Part shown: piece by piece, positions 30,124 to 38,904 of the stretch
How positions within the stretch are numbered: position 1 is the first letter of the stretch
How the letters are laid out: each line of letters opens with the position of its first letter
From: Candidatus Parcubacteria bacterium
GTDB lineage: Bacteria > Patescibacteria > ABY1 > BM507 > UBA12075
Direction: 5' to 3'
Length of the DNA: 64,000 nt
Assembly (NCBI GenBank): GCA_002869165.1
Contig: PKTK01000013.1
Span: 59,883 to 123,882 of the forward strand
Program-made: the position numbers and the translations under genes
Notes under the pieces: generated by a model
Told to the model about the DNA's origin: nothing
Seen by the model: only the letters and a program-made list of their open reading frames with translations
Database searches by the model: none

Positions 30124-32214
30124 TTATAAATGGAGTATTAATTTAATTGTATCATAGTCAACTGTTTCTCCCAATTCTTCATAAATTGGTTTCAACTTTT
30201 CGTCTCCTACTTTTTTAATAGCTTTTTTAACTGCCTTGATATCAGCATCATTTACTAATTTCTTGATTTCTGTTTTTGGCAATACTTTTTTGTCTACTAA
30301 GTAAGAAATATGGTCTACTACAGTAGATTTTTTGATTCCTCTTTCACTAGCAATCTCATCAAGACTTAGACCGCGGTTATAAAGCTCTAATGTTTCTAAT
30401 TGAGTTAGCTTGGTGCCAAGCATGGATCCGCCTGATTTGCTTTCAATTTTTTCTTTTCGTTTTTTTATATATTCACTTCTTTCTTCTGAGTGATAAGAGT
30501 TCAAACATACATCACATCTTCCACACTTACCGCTCATTTCTTCACCAAAATAATCAAGCATATACTTCTGTCGACATATTGTCTCATATACATAATCTTC
30601 CATTCGGTCTAACTTCTCATAAGCTTCTCGCAATTTTTTCTTGAGCCCGAGATCCTCTAATTTTATTTTCTTTGGTTCTTCTTTTTGTAGTATCCTAATC
30701 TCACTTCCTCGAAAAGGAGGTTTGTACTCGAACAAATTTTGCTCAACCATTTTTTTAATAACCCGTAAAAGCGAATCCTTCTTTATTTCCAGGGTATCAG
30801 CTGTTAATTCAAGATTGATGTCCCAACCATTTTCTAGTTCACTGGTGTATTTATCTTTGAGCTTAGAAAATATTTCTTTTTGTTTTTTTGCTCTGGGACT
30901 TATCTGATCCATTATGTAATCAACATTCTTGAGTGCTTTAATATAAGCTGAACCTGTTTTTTCACTAGAACGAGAAACCAGACCAAGTTTTTCCAAAATC
31001 TTAATACTTGTACCAATCGCCATATCAGGTACTGTTCCCAATAACATCTCGGCGATTTCAGCATAAGTGATCATTACGATGTCAGTTTCGTAAGAAAGCA
31101 AGATATTATAAATCTCTCTAATTATTTCAGGTGGCGGATTATCCCCTTTGATAAAAAATTCATGCAAATGCCTGTCACGCGAATTAAAAAGAAGCATGCA
31201 CAAACTAGCCTTACCATCTCGACCTGCCCTACCTGCTTCTTGATAATATGCCTCAACTGTTCCTGGCATATCATAATGCACTACATAACGCACATCCCTC
31301 TTGTCAATTCCCAAGCCAAAAGCATTGGTAGCGACGATTACTCGAACATCAGACTGAAGAAATCTATTCTGTACCCACTTTCGATCATTTGCTTCCATGC
31401 CAGCATGGTATGATACTGCTTCAATATTGTTTTCTAATAAAATTTGCGTCAATTCATCTACTCTTGATCTGGTGCTAGCATAAACTATACCCGTTTCCGT
31501 AGGAAAAGAATTTACCACATCCATGACTAGTTGTGGTTTTCTTGCTTCCTTGGCCTGAACTACACCAAACTGCAAATTTGGTCTCCTAAAACCAGTTATT
31601 ACTCTTTGTGGATTTTTCAAATCAAGTTGTTTTATAATATCTTCCTTTACTTCAGGTGTAGCAGTAGCTGTAAGTGCTACCACGGTGGGATTGTTTAAGT
31701 GATCAATAGCAAATTTGAGCCTGGTGTAACTAGGACGAAAATCATGACCCCATTGACTAATACAATGCGCTTCATCAACGGCAAATAAACCAACTTTAAT
31801 ATTTTTCAAACTATCTAAAAAATGCTGATTATAGAATCTTTCAGGGGCAATATAAAGCAATTTAAAATTTCCCAGTTTAACCCCTTCTAGTCTCTTTCTT
31901 GTTTCATCCAGACTGATAGATGAATTAATAAATGTTGCTGGAATACCAATATCAGTCAGTGAATCGACCTGATCCTTCATGAGAGCGATTAAGGGAGAAA
32001 TTACAATAGTAACACCTTCCATTACCAAGGCTGGCAGTTGATAACAAAGCGACTTTCCACCTCCAGTTGGCATGATCACTAAAGTGTCATTTTGCGTTAA
32101 CAAATTATCAATAACGTTTTCCTGCCCAGGTCGAAAATCATCATAACCCCAATGAAGTTTAAGTAATTCTTTAGCTTGTTGTTTTTTGTCATTTATATTC
32201 ATAATACTCATATT
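30124..32214 (-). CDS. recQ: ATP-dependent DNA helicase RecQ
   Basis: 696 aa from ATG 32214 (MSIMNINDKKQQAKEL). A GTG at 32244 extends the frame into AT-rich DNA, and no clear ribosome site decides. Motifs: FRPGQENVIDNLL (motif 0), MPTGGGKSLCYQ (I), VDEAHCISQWGHDFRP (II plus the RecQ aromatic loop), TATATPEV (III), GIVYASTRSRVDEL (IV), ATNAFGLGIDKRDVR and QEAGRAGRDG (V/VI). Zinc cysteines CRQKYMLDYFGE / CGRCDVC. The winged helix follows. The C-terminus is an HTH_40-type helix-turn-helix (LSLDEIASERGIKKSTVVDH) in place of the HRDC domain. Role: recombination and fork repair. Confidence 0.92.
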   Translation of the reverse strand, partial: NMSIMNINDKKQQAKELLKLHWGYDDFRPGQENVIDNLLTQNDTLVIMPTGGGKSLCYQLPALVMEGVTIVISPLIALMKDQVDSLTDIGIPATFINSSISLDETRKRLEGVKLGNFKLLYIAPERFYNQHFLDSLKNIKVGLFAVDEAHCISQWGHDFRPSYTRLKFAIDHLNNPTVVALTATATPEVKEDIIKQLDLKNPQRVITGFRRPNLQFGVVQAKEARKPQLVMDVVNSFPTETGIVYASTRSRVDELTQILLENNIEAVSYHAGMEANDRKWVQNRFLQSDVRVIVATNAFGLGIDKRDVRYVVHYDMPGTVEAYYQEAGRAGRDGKASLCMLLFNSRDRHLHEFFIKGDNPPPEIIREIYNILLSYETDIVMITYAEIAEMLLGTVPDMAIGTSIKILEKLGLVSRSSEKTGSAYIKALKNVDYIMDQISPRAKKQKEIFSKLKDKYTSELENGWDINLELTADTLEIKKDSLLRVIKKMVEQNLFEYKPPFRGSEIRILQKEEPKKIKLEDLGLKKKLREAYEKLDRMEDYVYETICRQKYMLDYFGEEMSGKCGRCDVCLNSYHSEERSEYIKKRKEKIESKSGGSMLGTKLTQLETLELYNRGLSLDEIASERGIKKSTVVDHISYLVDKKVLPKTEIKKLVNDADIKAVKKAIKKVGDEKLKPIYEELGETVDYDTIKLILHL

Positions 32215-32244
32215 AGCAATAATAAAAAATATTAGCAATTTCAC

Positions 32245-32273
32245 TTGAAATTAGCTAAAATTATTGCTAAAAT
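32245..32273 (+). promoter_or_regulatory. fhs promoter
   Basis: TTGAAA (32245-32250), 17 bp, TAAAAT (32268-32273); start site expected near 32281. Confidence 0.5.
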
Positions 32274-32280
32274 AGTATAA

Positions 32281-32382
32281 CATTAATTATAGATTCTTGA
32301 GACTATTAAGACCATTGGGATCCTTGCTCAATCTTAAGGGTTCCAAAAATCACAAATATCTCAAGAATCCTAACGCAATTAT
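32281..32382 (+). promoter_or_regulatory. Structured 5' leader of fhs
   Basis: GATTCTTGAGA (32292-32302) is perfectly complementary to TCTCAAGAATC (32359-32369), enclosing TTAAGA/TCTTAA and ATTG/CAAT inner pairs. This closed 78-nt structure ends 13 bases before the start codon, which lacks a Shine-Dalgarno. It does not match THF or ZTP riboswitch cores by eye. Possible roles are folate/purine-linked control or mRNA stabilisation. Confidence 0.45.
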
Positions 32383-34041
32383 ATGTCTAGTGATATCCAA
32401 ATAGCTCAGAGAGCTAAAATGCAAAAAATAAAGGAGATAGCTAAAAAAATTGGCATTAATGAAGATGAATTAGAGCTTTTTGGTGATTATAAGGCAAAAT
32501 TGTCTGATAAGCTCTGGAATAGAGTTAAAGACAAACCAGATGGGAAACTAGTACTAGTAACAGCTATTAATCCAACTCCAGCTGGAGAAGGAAAATCAAC
32601 CACTATGGTAGGGCTCGGTCAAGCCATGTGGAAAATAGGTCAAAAATCAATTGTGGCAATTCGTGAACCAAGCATGGGTCCAGTTTTTGGTATCAAAGGT
32701 GGTGCTGCTGGGGGTGGACATGCACAAGTTGTTCCTATGGAAGATATCAACCTTCACTTTACAGGTGACATGCATGCCATAAGCTCTGCTAACAATCTTC
32801 TCTCAGCTATGATTGATAACCATATTCAACAAGGAAATGAACTAGGAATTGATACTCGACAAATTACCTGGAAACGTTGCGTTGATTTGAATGACAGAAG
32901 CTTGCGTAATGTTGTAGTGGGTCTTGGTGGCAAAATGCAAGGAGTGCCAAGAGAAGATGGTTTTAATATTACTGTTGCTTCAGAAATCATGGCTATTCTT
33001 TGTTTGGCTAATGATTTGGATGATTTAAAAAATCGACTAGCAAATATTATTGTCGGCTATAATCATGACGGAGAAAAAATTACTGCCAAGGACCTACGCG
33101 CTGAAGGTTCTATGGCTGTGATCCTGAAAGATGCTATCAAGCCCAATCTAGTTCAAACTTTAGAAAATACTCCAGCCATCATGCATGGTGGGCCTTTTGC
33201 TAATATTGCTCACGGTTGTAATTCTGTCCAAGCCACACGTCTAGCGCTCAAATTGTCTGATATTGTCTTAACCGAAGCTGGTTTTGGAGCTGATCTTGGG
33301 GCGGAAAAATTCCTAAACATCAAATGCAATCTTGCCAAGCTAAAACCTAATGCTATAGTTTTGGTAGCCACACTTAGAGCACTTGCTTATAATGGCAAAA
33401 ACAATGAAGACAAAACCAGACTTGAGTCTATAAAAAAAGGGATAGTAAATCTAGAAAGGCATATTGAAAATTTACAAAAATTTGGTGTACCTGTAGTAGT
33501 TACTCTAAACGCTTTTACCGAAGACGAATCAGAAGAAATCGAATTTGTAAAAACTTTTTGCGAAAAACTCGGTGCTGACTTTGAAATATCCGAAGTTTGG
33601 GAAAAAGGTGGTGAGGGCGGGGTCAAGCTAGCAAAAAAACTAGTTACTACGCTTGAAAATAAAACATCAAATTATGCGCCACTTTATGACATTAACTTAA
33701 GTATTCAAAATAAAATTGAAATAATTGCAAAAGAAATATACCGAGCAGAAAAAGTAAACTTCTCTCAAAAAGCACTTAAAAACATTGAACAAATCAAAAA
33801 ACTAGAAAAAGACAAGTTACCGATATGTATGGCCAAAACCCAATATTCTTTTTCTGACGACCCCAAGAAACTAGGTGCTCCTAAAAACTTTGAAATCACC
33901 ATCAGAGAACTTAGATTATCGGCTGGGGCTGGATTTATTGTAGCTCTAGCTGGTGATATTATGACCATGCCCGGGCTACCAAAAAAACCAGCCGCTGAAG
34001 AAATTGGTATTAACAATGAAATAATTGAAGGATTATTTTAA
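32383..34041 (+). CDS. fhs: Formate--tetrahydrofolate ligase
   Basis: 552 aa, the usual length. ATP site NPTPAGEGKSTTMVGLGQAM (about 62-81), then REPSMGPVFGIKGGAAGGGHAQVVPMEDINLHFTGD-type signature blocks and EAGFGADLGAEKF. C-terminal GDIMTMPGLPKKPAA is intact. Catalyses ATP-dependent formation of 10-formyl-THF from formate. It forms a plus-strand pair with folD; glyA lies nearby on the other strand. Together they can interconvert serine, formate and folate C1 units. Confidence 0.96.
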   Translation: MSSDIQIAQRAKMQKIKEIAKKIGINEDELELFGDYKAKLSDKLWNRVKDKPDGKLVLVTAINPTPAGEGKSTTMVGLGQAMWKIGQKSIVAIREPSMGPVFGIKGGAAGGGHAQVVPMEDINLHFTGDMHAISSANNLLSAMIDNHIQQGNELGIDTRQITWKRCVDLNDRSLRNVVVGLGGKMQGVPREDGFNITVASEIMAILCLANDLDDLKNRLANIIVGYNHDGEKITAKDLRAEGSMAVILKDAIKPNLVQTLENTPAIMHGGPFANIAHGCNSVQATRLALKLSDIVLTEAGFGADLGAEKFLNIKCNLAKLKPNAIVLVATLRALAYNGKNNEDKTRLESIKKGIVNLERHIENLQKFGVPVVVTLNAFTEDESEEIEFVKTFCEKLGADFEISEVWEKGGEGGVKLAKKLVTTLENKTSNYAPLYDINLSIQNKIEIIAKEIYRAEKVNFSQKALKNIEQIKKLEKDKLPICMAKTQYSFSDDPKKLGAPKNFEITIRELRLSAGAGFIVALAGDIMTMPGLPKKPAAEEIGINNEIIEGLF

Positions 34042-34050
34042 TTTATTATT

Positions 34051-34080
34051 TCATCATCCCTGCCTCAACAGGAATGACAA
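34051..34080. repeat. GTCATTCC-family repeat fragment between fhs and folD
   Basis: CATCCCTGCCT / AGGAATGAC fragment, short and imperfect. Confidence 0.4.
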
Positions 34081-34089
34081 AAAATAATC

Positions 34090-34926
34090 ATGACAAACAT
34101 AATAGACGGTAAAGCCGTTGCACAAAAAATTAAAGATCAAGTGAAAAATGAGATAAAAGAAAATAATCTCGACCCAGGACTCGCAGTTGTTTTAGTTGGT
34201 GACAATCAAGCTTCTCAGGTATATGTTAAAAATAAAAAAAAGGCTTGTGAATATGCTGGTATAAAATCTTTTTCTTTTAATCTGCCTAAAGAAACAGACG
34301 AAGAAGAACTTTTAAAATTAATTGAAAAATTAAACAAAGACAAAGCAATAGATGGTATCTTGGTACAGCTCCCTTTACCAAAACATATCAATAGTACAAA
34401 AATATTACTGGCAATCAATCCTGACAAGGATGTCGATGGTTTTCATCCTGTAAACGTTGGCAAGCTTTACACTGGAGCTAAAGGGCTTAAGCCATGTACA
34501 CCCGCAGGTATAATAGAACTTCTAAAAAATTATAATATTAAAATCTCAGGCAAACATGCTGTTGTTTTAGGTAGAAGCAATATTGTAGGTAAACCTGTAG
34601 CACAAATGCTACTTGAAAACAATGCTACAGTTACGATTTGTCATTCCCGCACAAAAGCTCTAGAAAAAATAACCAAAAAAGCGGATATTCTAATAGCTGC
34701 TATTGGAAAAGCTAAATTTGTAAAAAAAGAGATGCTAAAAAAATATGTGATAGTTGTTGATGTTGGCATGAATCGTGATGAAAATAACAAGCTCTGTGGT
34801 GATGTTGACTATGAGCAAGTCAAAAAAGTCTCCTCCTACATCACACCTGTTCCCGGAGGAGTTGGCCCCATGACAATTGCCATGCTTATAAAAAATTGTT
34901 TAGAAGCACACAAAAACCTACATTAA
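34090..34926 (+). CDS. folD: Bifunctional methylenetetrahydrofolate dehydrogenase/cyclohydrolase
   Basis: 278 aa. The catalytic Tyr-x3-Lys is present in QVYVKNKKKACEYAG. QLPLPKHI, DKDVDGFHPVNVGKL, the NAD(P) site VLGRSNIVGKPVAQ and the C-terminal PGGVGPMTIAML are all intact. Converts 5,10-methylene-THF to 10-formyl-THF. It lies 48 bp after fhs, with a repeat fragment between. The terminator at 34928 ends the pair. A degenerate paralogue of its N-terminal domain follows on the opposite strand. Confidence 0.96.
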   Translation: MTNIIDGKAVAQKIKDQVKNEIKENNLDPGLAVVLVGDNQASQVYVKNKKKACEYAGIKSFSFNLPKETDEEELLKLIEKLNKDKAIDGILVQLPLPKHINSTKILLAINPDKDVDGFHPVNVGKLYTGAKGLKPCTPAGIIELLKNYNIKISGKHAVVLGRSNIVGKPVAQMLLENNATVTICHSRTKALEKITKKADILIAAIGKAKFVKKEMLKKYVIVVDVGMNRDENNKLCGDVDYEQVKKVSSYITPVPGGVGPMTIAMLIKNCLEAHKNLH

Positions 34927-34927
34927 A

Positions 34928-34960
34928 AAAACTCTTGGATGAACCAAGAGTTTTTTATTA
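34928..34960. terminator. Terminator between convergent folD and the FolD-like gene
   Basis: AAACTCTTGG / CCAAGAGTTT stem with T6 on the plus strand and A/T runs on the other. Confidence 0.85.
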
Positions 34961-34970
34961 TTTAAAAATA

Positions 34971-35438
34971 TTATTGACTATTTTTTTCTTTATCTTTCAT
35001 TATATCTATACAATACCTAAAAAGCTTAGCTATTTTTATTTCTTCATTATTATTTTCAAGACTAGAATTTAAATTTTTACTTGTCTCAATTGTAGAAATA
35101 ATTTTTTCATAATCAAATTCTTCTGGGACTTCCTCGTATAGATAAATACCATCGATCAACTCATCCTCATTTAAACACTCTGTCATTGCTTCGATTTCTT
35201 CCATGTCAGAATCAAGAGGACAAATATAACTATGAATATCAATACCCACTTTCTTTGCTTCTTTTTCAAGATTGGCTAATTTGTTTTTGCATTCCATTTC
35301 ATCTCCAATAATAAGCACTGCCATATTTGGCCTAAGCTGAGCATCCCCAGCCTTGCCTTTATTTATAGCTACTATGTCTTTTACTATCTCATCTTTTATT
35401 ATTGTAGCTTCATTAGCTTGGGGATTTTTTTTATTCAT
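34971..35438 (-). CDS. Degenerate FolD N-terminal-domain paralogue
   Basis: 155 aa. Residues about 36-130 align with the FolD N-terminal domain: LRPNMAVLIIGD versus LDPGLAVVLVGD, equal spacing to KVGI versus YAGI, then LNEDELIDGIYL versus LNKDKAIDGILV and the 'ISTIETSKN' counterpart. In the aligned catalytic stretch the Tyr is replaced by Lys and the Lys by Leu. The NAD domain is missing. It can therefore bind folate or a partner at most, not catalyse. It overlaps the cheC gene by 8 bp and is the last gene of the glyA-cheC operon. Not a plain pseudogene: the frame is intact and its start is coupled. Confidence 0.7.
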   Translation of the reverse strand: MNKKNPQANEATIIKDEIVKDIVAINKGKAGDAQLRPNMAVLIIGDEMECKNKLANLEKEAKKVGIDIHSYICPLDSDMEEIEAMTECLNEDELIDGIYLYEEVPEEFDYEKIISTIETSKNLNSSLENNNEEIKIAKLFRYCIDIMKDKEKNSQ

Positions 35439-36066
35439 TTATATAAGTTAAAAGTTTGTTAATGATTTTTTCCATTGACTGTGGGTGAGGAAGTAATACA
35501 AAATATGAATGAAATAATTTATCAGCTTCTTCCATTTTGGTATTAAATATTAAAGCAGTACTAATGTCTTTTACTTTCTCTCTAATTTGCCCAACTACAG
35601 ATCCTGGTAGGTCTTCTTTGAGTTCTGGAGGAGTTAGCAACACTTTTGATTCAACAAAGTCCCCCAATGCGTTTGCATAAGCAGATACAATAATATTGCC
35701 AACCTCCATAATTGCAGATTTCTCCATATCACCAAGCTTCTTTGAAGATCCAGCCTCTCTACCCATCAAAATATCAGACAAAGCAAGCGCTGATGGTTGA
35801 GAAAAAATATAGAGAATAGACCCAGAGAACTCATCGGTTAACTCCAAATAAACTCCAGTTGCTTCAATAGAATCATCTATGAAACCAGCTAAATGTAATT
35901 TAAAATCATCAATTGGCGCAAAACGAATCTCGGGTACAGAAATATTAATACGCTTATTTATCATTTGTGAAACAGCAGTAGCTGCATGACTAGAGCCAAT
36001 ATTACTAGTTTCTTTCAAGATATCAATCTCTAAATCATTTAGCTTTTTTACAATATCTTTATCCAT
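35431..36066 (-). CDS. cheC: CheC-family phosphatase
   Basis: 211 aa. Both CheC active-site helices are present: KETSNIGSSHAATAVSQMI (E-x2-N-x-G, about 19-37) and EVGNIIVSAYANAL (about 118-132). CheC family enzymes dephosphorylate CheY. No CheA, CheY or flagellar gene is in the window, so an orphan role, perhaps with another response regulator, is inferred. Four bases separate it from glyA; it overlaps the FolD-like gene. Confidence 0.82.
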   Translation of the reverse strand: MDKDIVKKLNDLEIDILKETSNIGSSHAATAVSQMINKRINISVPEIRFAPIDDFKLHLAGFIDDSIEATGVYLELTDEFSGSILYIFSQPSALALSDILMGREAGSSKKLGDMEKSAIMEVGNIIVSAYANALGDFVESKVLLTPPELKEDLPGSVVGQIREKVKDISTALIFNTKMEEADKLFHSYFVLLPHPQSMEKIINKLLTYINE

Positions 36067-36070
36067 ATAT

Positions 36071-37312
36071 TTAATTTATAGGTAAAAGAAATTCCTTACA
36101 TATTTCCCTAACCTCTTTTTTTATAATATCTATATTATCATTATTTAATGCTCTATCAATTAAATCTGCTAATTTTTTAATTTCTTTTTCCTTCATGCCT
36201 CTGCTTGTTAGGGCTGGTGTGCCCAAGCGAATTCCACTTGGATTCATTGGTGGTTTCAAATCATTGGGAATCGTAGAGCGAGAAACAGAGATACCAACTT
36301 TTTCTAGCAAAACCTCAGCATCTTTACCTCCAATATTTTTATCTGACAAATCTACTACCACTAAATGGTTGTCTGTTCCACCAGACACTATTTGATAACC
36401 TTTTTCAATCAAACATTTACTTAACTCCTGAGCATTCAAAATAACTTGCTTGGCGTATTCTACAAAATCATCCTGCAAAGCCTCTCCAAAAGCTACTGCC
36501 TTAGCAGCAGTAATATGATCATGCGGTCCACCCTGCATACCCGGGAAAACTGCCCTATCAACTTGTTTGGAAAATTTTTCTTTACACATTATCATCGCCC
36601 CTCTTGGACCTCTTAAAGTTTTGTGAGTTGTTGTTGAAACTACATCAAATATTGGTACAGGGTTTTTCATTTGCTTACCAGCTATTAAACCAGCTGTGTG
36701 AGCTATATCTGCAAATGTATAAGCTCCTACTTCATCAGCTATTTCTTTGAAACGTTCCCACTCAATCTCACGAGAGTAGGCTGAAAATCCAGCAACTATC
36801 ATTTTTGGTTTTTCTTTACGAGCAATTTCTGCCACCTTGTCCATATCAATAAAACCTGTTTCTGGGTCTACTTCATATTGAACAAAGTCATACAACATAC
36901 CTGAAAAATTCACCGGATGACCATGAGACAAATGTCCTCCATGATCTAGCTTCAATCCCAACACCTTATCTCCAGGACGCAAAAATGCAAAATATACTGC
37001 CGCATTAGCCGGACTACCTGAAAGTGCTTGTACGTTTACATGTTCAGCCTGAAAGAGTTTCTTGGCGCGCTTGATTGCTAGCTCTTCAACATCATCAATT
37101 AGTGCATTACCACCATAATATCTTTTACCAGGATATCCTTCTGAATATTTGTTTGTCAAAACCGAAGCCATAGCTTCCATAACAGCACTAGATACATAGT
37201 TTTCAGAAGCAATTAACTCAAGTTCGTTCTTCTGTCTTTCCTCTTCTTTTTGGATTGCTACAAAAACTTCTTTGTCTTGTTTTTCTAAATTTTTATAATC
37301 CATATTAGCCAA
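36071..37312 (-). CDS. glyA: Serine hydroxymethyltransferase
   Basis: 413 aa, full length. The PLP lysine lies in VVSTTTHKTLRGPRG (about 226). ELIASENYVS, YPGKRYYGG, ALSGSPANAAVYFA and PGMQGGPHDHITAAKA are conserved. Transfers the serine hydroxymethyl group to THF, giving glycine and methylene-THF, the substrate of the neighbouring FolD. First gene of the operon glyA-cheC-FolD-like. Confidence 0.95.
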   Translation of the reverse strand: MANMDYKNLEKQDKEVFVAIQKEEERQKNELELIASENYVSSAVMEAMASVLTNKYSEGYPGKRYYGGNALIDDVEELAIKRAKKLFQAEHVNVQALSGSPANAAVYFAFLRPGDKVLGLKLDHGGHLSHGHPVNFSGMLYDFVQYEVDPETGFIDMDKVAEIARKEKPKMIVAGFSAYSREIEWERFKEIADEVGAYTFADIAHTAGLIAGKQMKNPVPIFDVVSTTTHKTLRGPRGAMIMCKEKFSKQVDRAVFPGMQGGPHDHITAAKAVAFGEALQDDFVEYAKQVILNAQELSKCLIEKGYQIVSGGTDNHLVVVDLSDKNIGGKDAEVLLEKVGISVSRSTIPNDLKPPMNPSGIRLGTPALTSRGMKEKEIKKLADLIDRALNNDNIDIIKKEVREICKEFLLPIN

Positions 37313-37463
37313 TTAATAGCACGAAAACGAGACAAACAAAGTCCCGTTTATTACTAATATTTTAGCTTTTTTTGAGTTTTGTGTCAAAAGATTTTAAATA
37401 ACTATATTGTCATATTGCTAAATTGTTATATTTTGTAATCACACTCCTCCAGTTAATAAAATA

Positions 37464-37853
37464 TTACTTGATATATTCAAAATATCTTAAAGTTGGAATA
37501 ATATTTGGGGCTATATCAGTAGGCAAATCATTCACATTAAACCACTTCCACTCTATTACTTCTTTTCCTGCTTTTATTTTACCTTCAAAATCTGCTAAAT
37601 AATGCGCCAACAACACATCTTTTTCCTCGTCTCCAAGTTTTTTAACATGTATAATAAAAGGTTTTTTGTTTAATATTTTTATTTCCGCTCCCATTTCTTC
37701 TCTAAATTCTCTTGTGGCCGTTTCTTCTAAATTTTCATTTTTCTCTACTTTTCCACCACAAAATTTCCAAAAATCATCACTACCTGATTTATTTAGAAGT
37801 ACTTTTTTATCTCTAACAATAACAGGCCCTGAGGCAATAATTACTTTTTTCAT
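37464..37853 (-). CDS. Nudix hydrolase
   Basis: 129 aa. Complete Nudix box from GGKVEKNENLEE to REFREEMGAE (about 33-55). The N-terminal strand VIIASGPVIVRDKKVLL and a C-terminal EVIEWKWFNVNDLP are typical of MutT-like small Nudix enzymes. Hydrolyses a nucleoside-diphosphate-linked compound; the substrate is unknown. Monocistronic. Confidence 0.88.
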   Translation of the reverse strand: MKKVIIASGPVIVRDKKVLLNKSGSDDFWKFCGGKVEKNENLEETATREFREEMGAEIKILNKKPFIIHVKKLGDEEKDVLLAHYLADFEGKIKAGKEVIEWKWFNVNDLPTDIAPNIIPTLRYFEYIK

Positions 37854-37895
37854 ATTTTTGATTATACTCTATAATAATTATAACAAATAAACATT

Positions 37896-37930
37896 AAAAA
37901 AACACTCGTTTTTTAAAAACGAGTGTTATA
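37896..37930 (-). terminator. Terminator of prs
   Basis: AACACTCGTTTTT / AAAAACGAGTGTT stem and T7 on the minus strand. Confidence 0.9.
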
Positions 37931-37934
37931 GACT

Positions 37935-38876
37935 TTAAATAAACAGACTGCTTACACTATCCTCCTTATAAATCCTGTCTATTGCTTCAGCCACGATGTC
38001 TGAAGCTGAAACAACTTTTATGTTTGGGCACTTCTTTGCTTTTCCTTTCAAGGGAATGGTGTTTAAGACCATCAAAGATTTTATTTTTGATTTTCTCAAT
38101 CTTTGAATGGCCGGGCCTGACAAAACAGGATGAGCACAGCAAGCATGAACTTCTTTGGCGCCACATTTTAACAATTCATTTGCGCCACCACACAAAGTAC
38201 CTGCTGTATCCACCATATCATCACAGAGTATAGCAATTTTTCCCTTCACATCACCAACAACATTTATTTCTTCTATTGAATTTGGCTTGTCTCGACGTTT
38301 GTCAATGATAGCAAATCCAACATCAAGTGCTTTAGCGAAATGTCTTGTACGTTCAACGCCTCCGGCATCAGGAGATACCATAATAATTTTTTTCTTTCGA
38401 AATTTCTTTTTAATGTGAGGTATAAATACAGTTGATGAATACAAATGATCTACTGGGATATTAAAAAATCCTTGAATCTGGCCAGCATGTAGATCAACGC
38501 TTAAAACTCTTCTAACCCCAACTGCGGTTAGCATATCTGCAACTGCTTTGGCTGAAATAGGTACTCGAGGGGCTTTCTTTTGGTCCTGTCTAGCATAACC
38601 ATAGTACGGCATTACAGCCGTAATTCTTCTCGTTGAAGCTCTCCTTAGGGCATCTACCATAATAAGAAGCTCCATAAGATTGTCATTTACTGGTGAACAT
38701 GTTGGCTGAACAATAAAAACATCACAACCCCTAACATTTTCACCAATTTCTACAAATATCTCACCATCACTGAATTTTTTTACAGTTGCTTTTCCTAAAG
38801 GAATTTTTAAATACTCTACAACTTCTTTTGCCATTTCTTTGTTTGCATTCCCAGAAAAAACTTTAATCTTCTTCAC
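37935..38876 (-). CDS. prs: Ribose-phosphate pyrophosphokinase
   Basis: 313 aa from GTG 38876 (VKKIKVFSGNANKEMA), which gives the normal family length. AAGGGGGA lies nine bases upstream. The frame stays open to 38975, but that part overlaps elp3 and is not conserved. MPYYGYARQDQK, SVDLHAGQIQGFF and the PRPP loop DDMVDTAGTLCGGA are intact. Makes PRPP for nucleotide salvage and synthesis. It lies 28 bp after elp3; probably one operon. Confidence 0.94.
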   Translation of the reverse strand: MKKIKVFSGNANKEMAKEVVEYLKIPLGKATVKKFSDGEIFVEIGENVRGCDVFIVQPTCSPVNDNLMELLIMVDALRRASTRRITAVMPYYGYARQDQKKAPRVPISAKAVADMLTAVGVRRVLSVDLHAGQIQGFFNIPVDHLYSSTVFIPHIKKKFRKKKIIMVSPDAGGVERTRHFAKALDVGFAIIDKRRDKPNSIEEINVVGDVKGKIAILCDDMVDTAGTLCGGANELLKCGAKEVHACCAHPVLSGPAIQRLRKSKIKSLMVLNTIPLKGKAKKCPNIKVVSASDIVAEAIDRIYKEDSVSSLFI

Positions 38877-38904
38877 TGCACAATCCCCCTTTTTTTTAAG
38901 ATCA

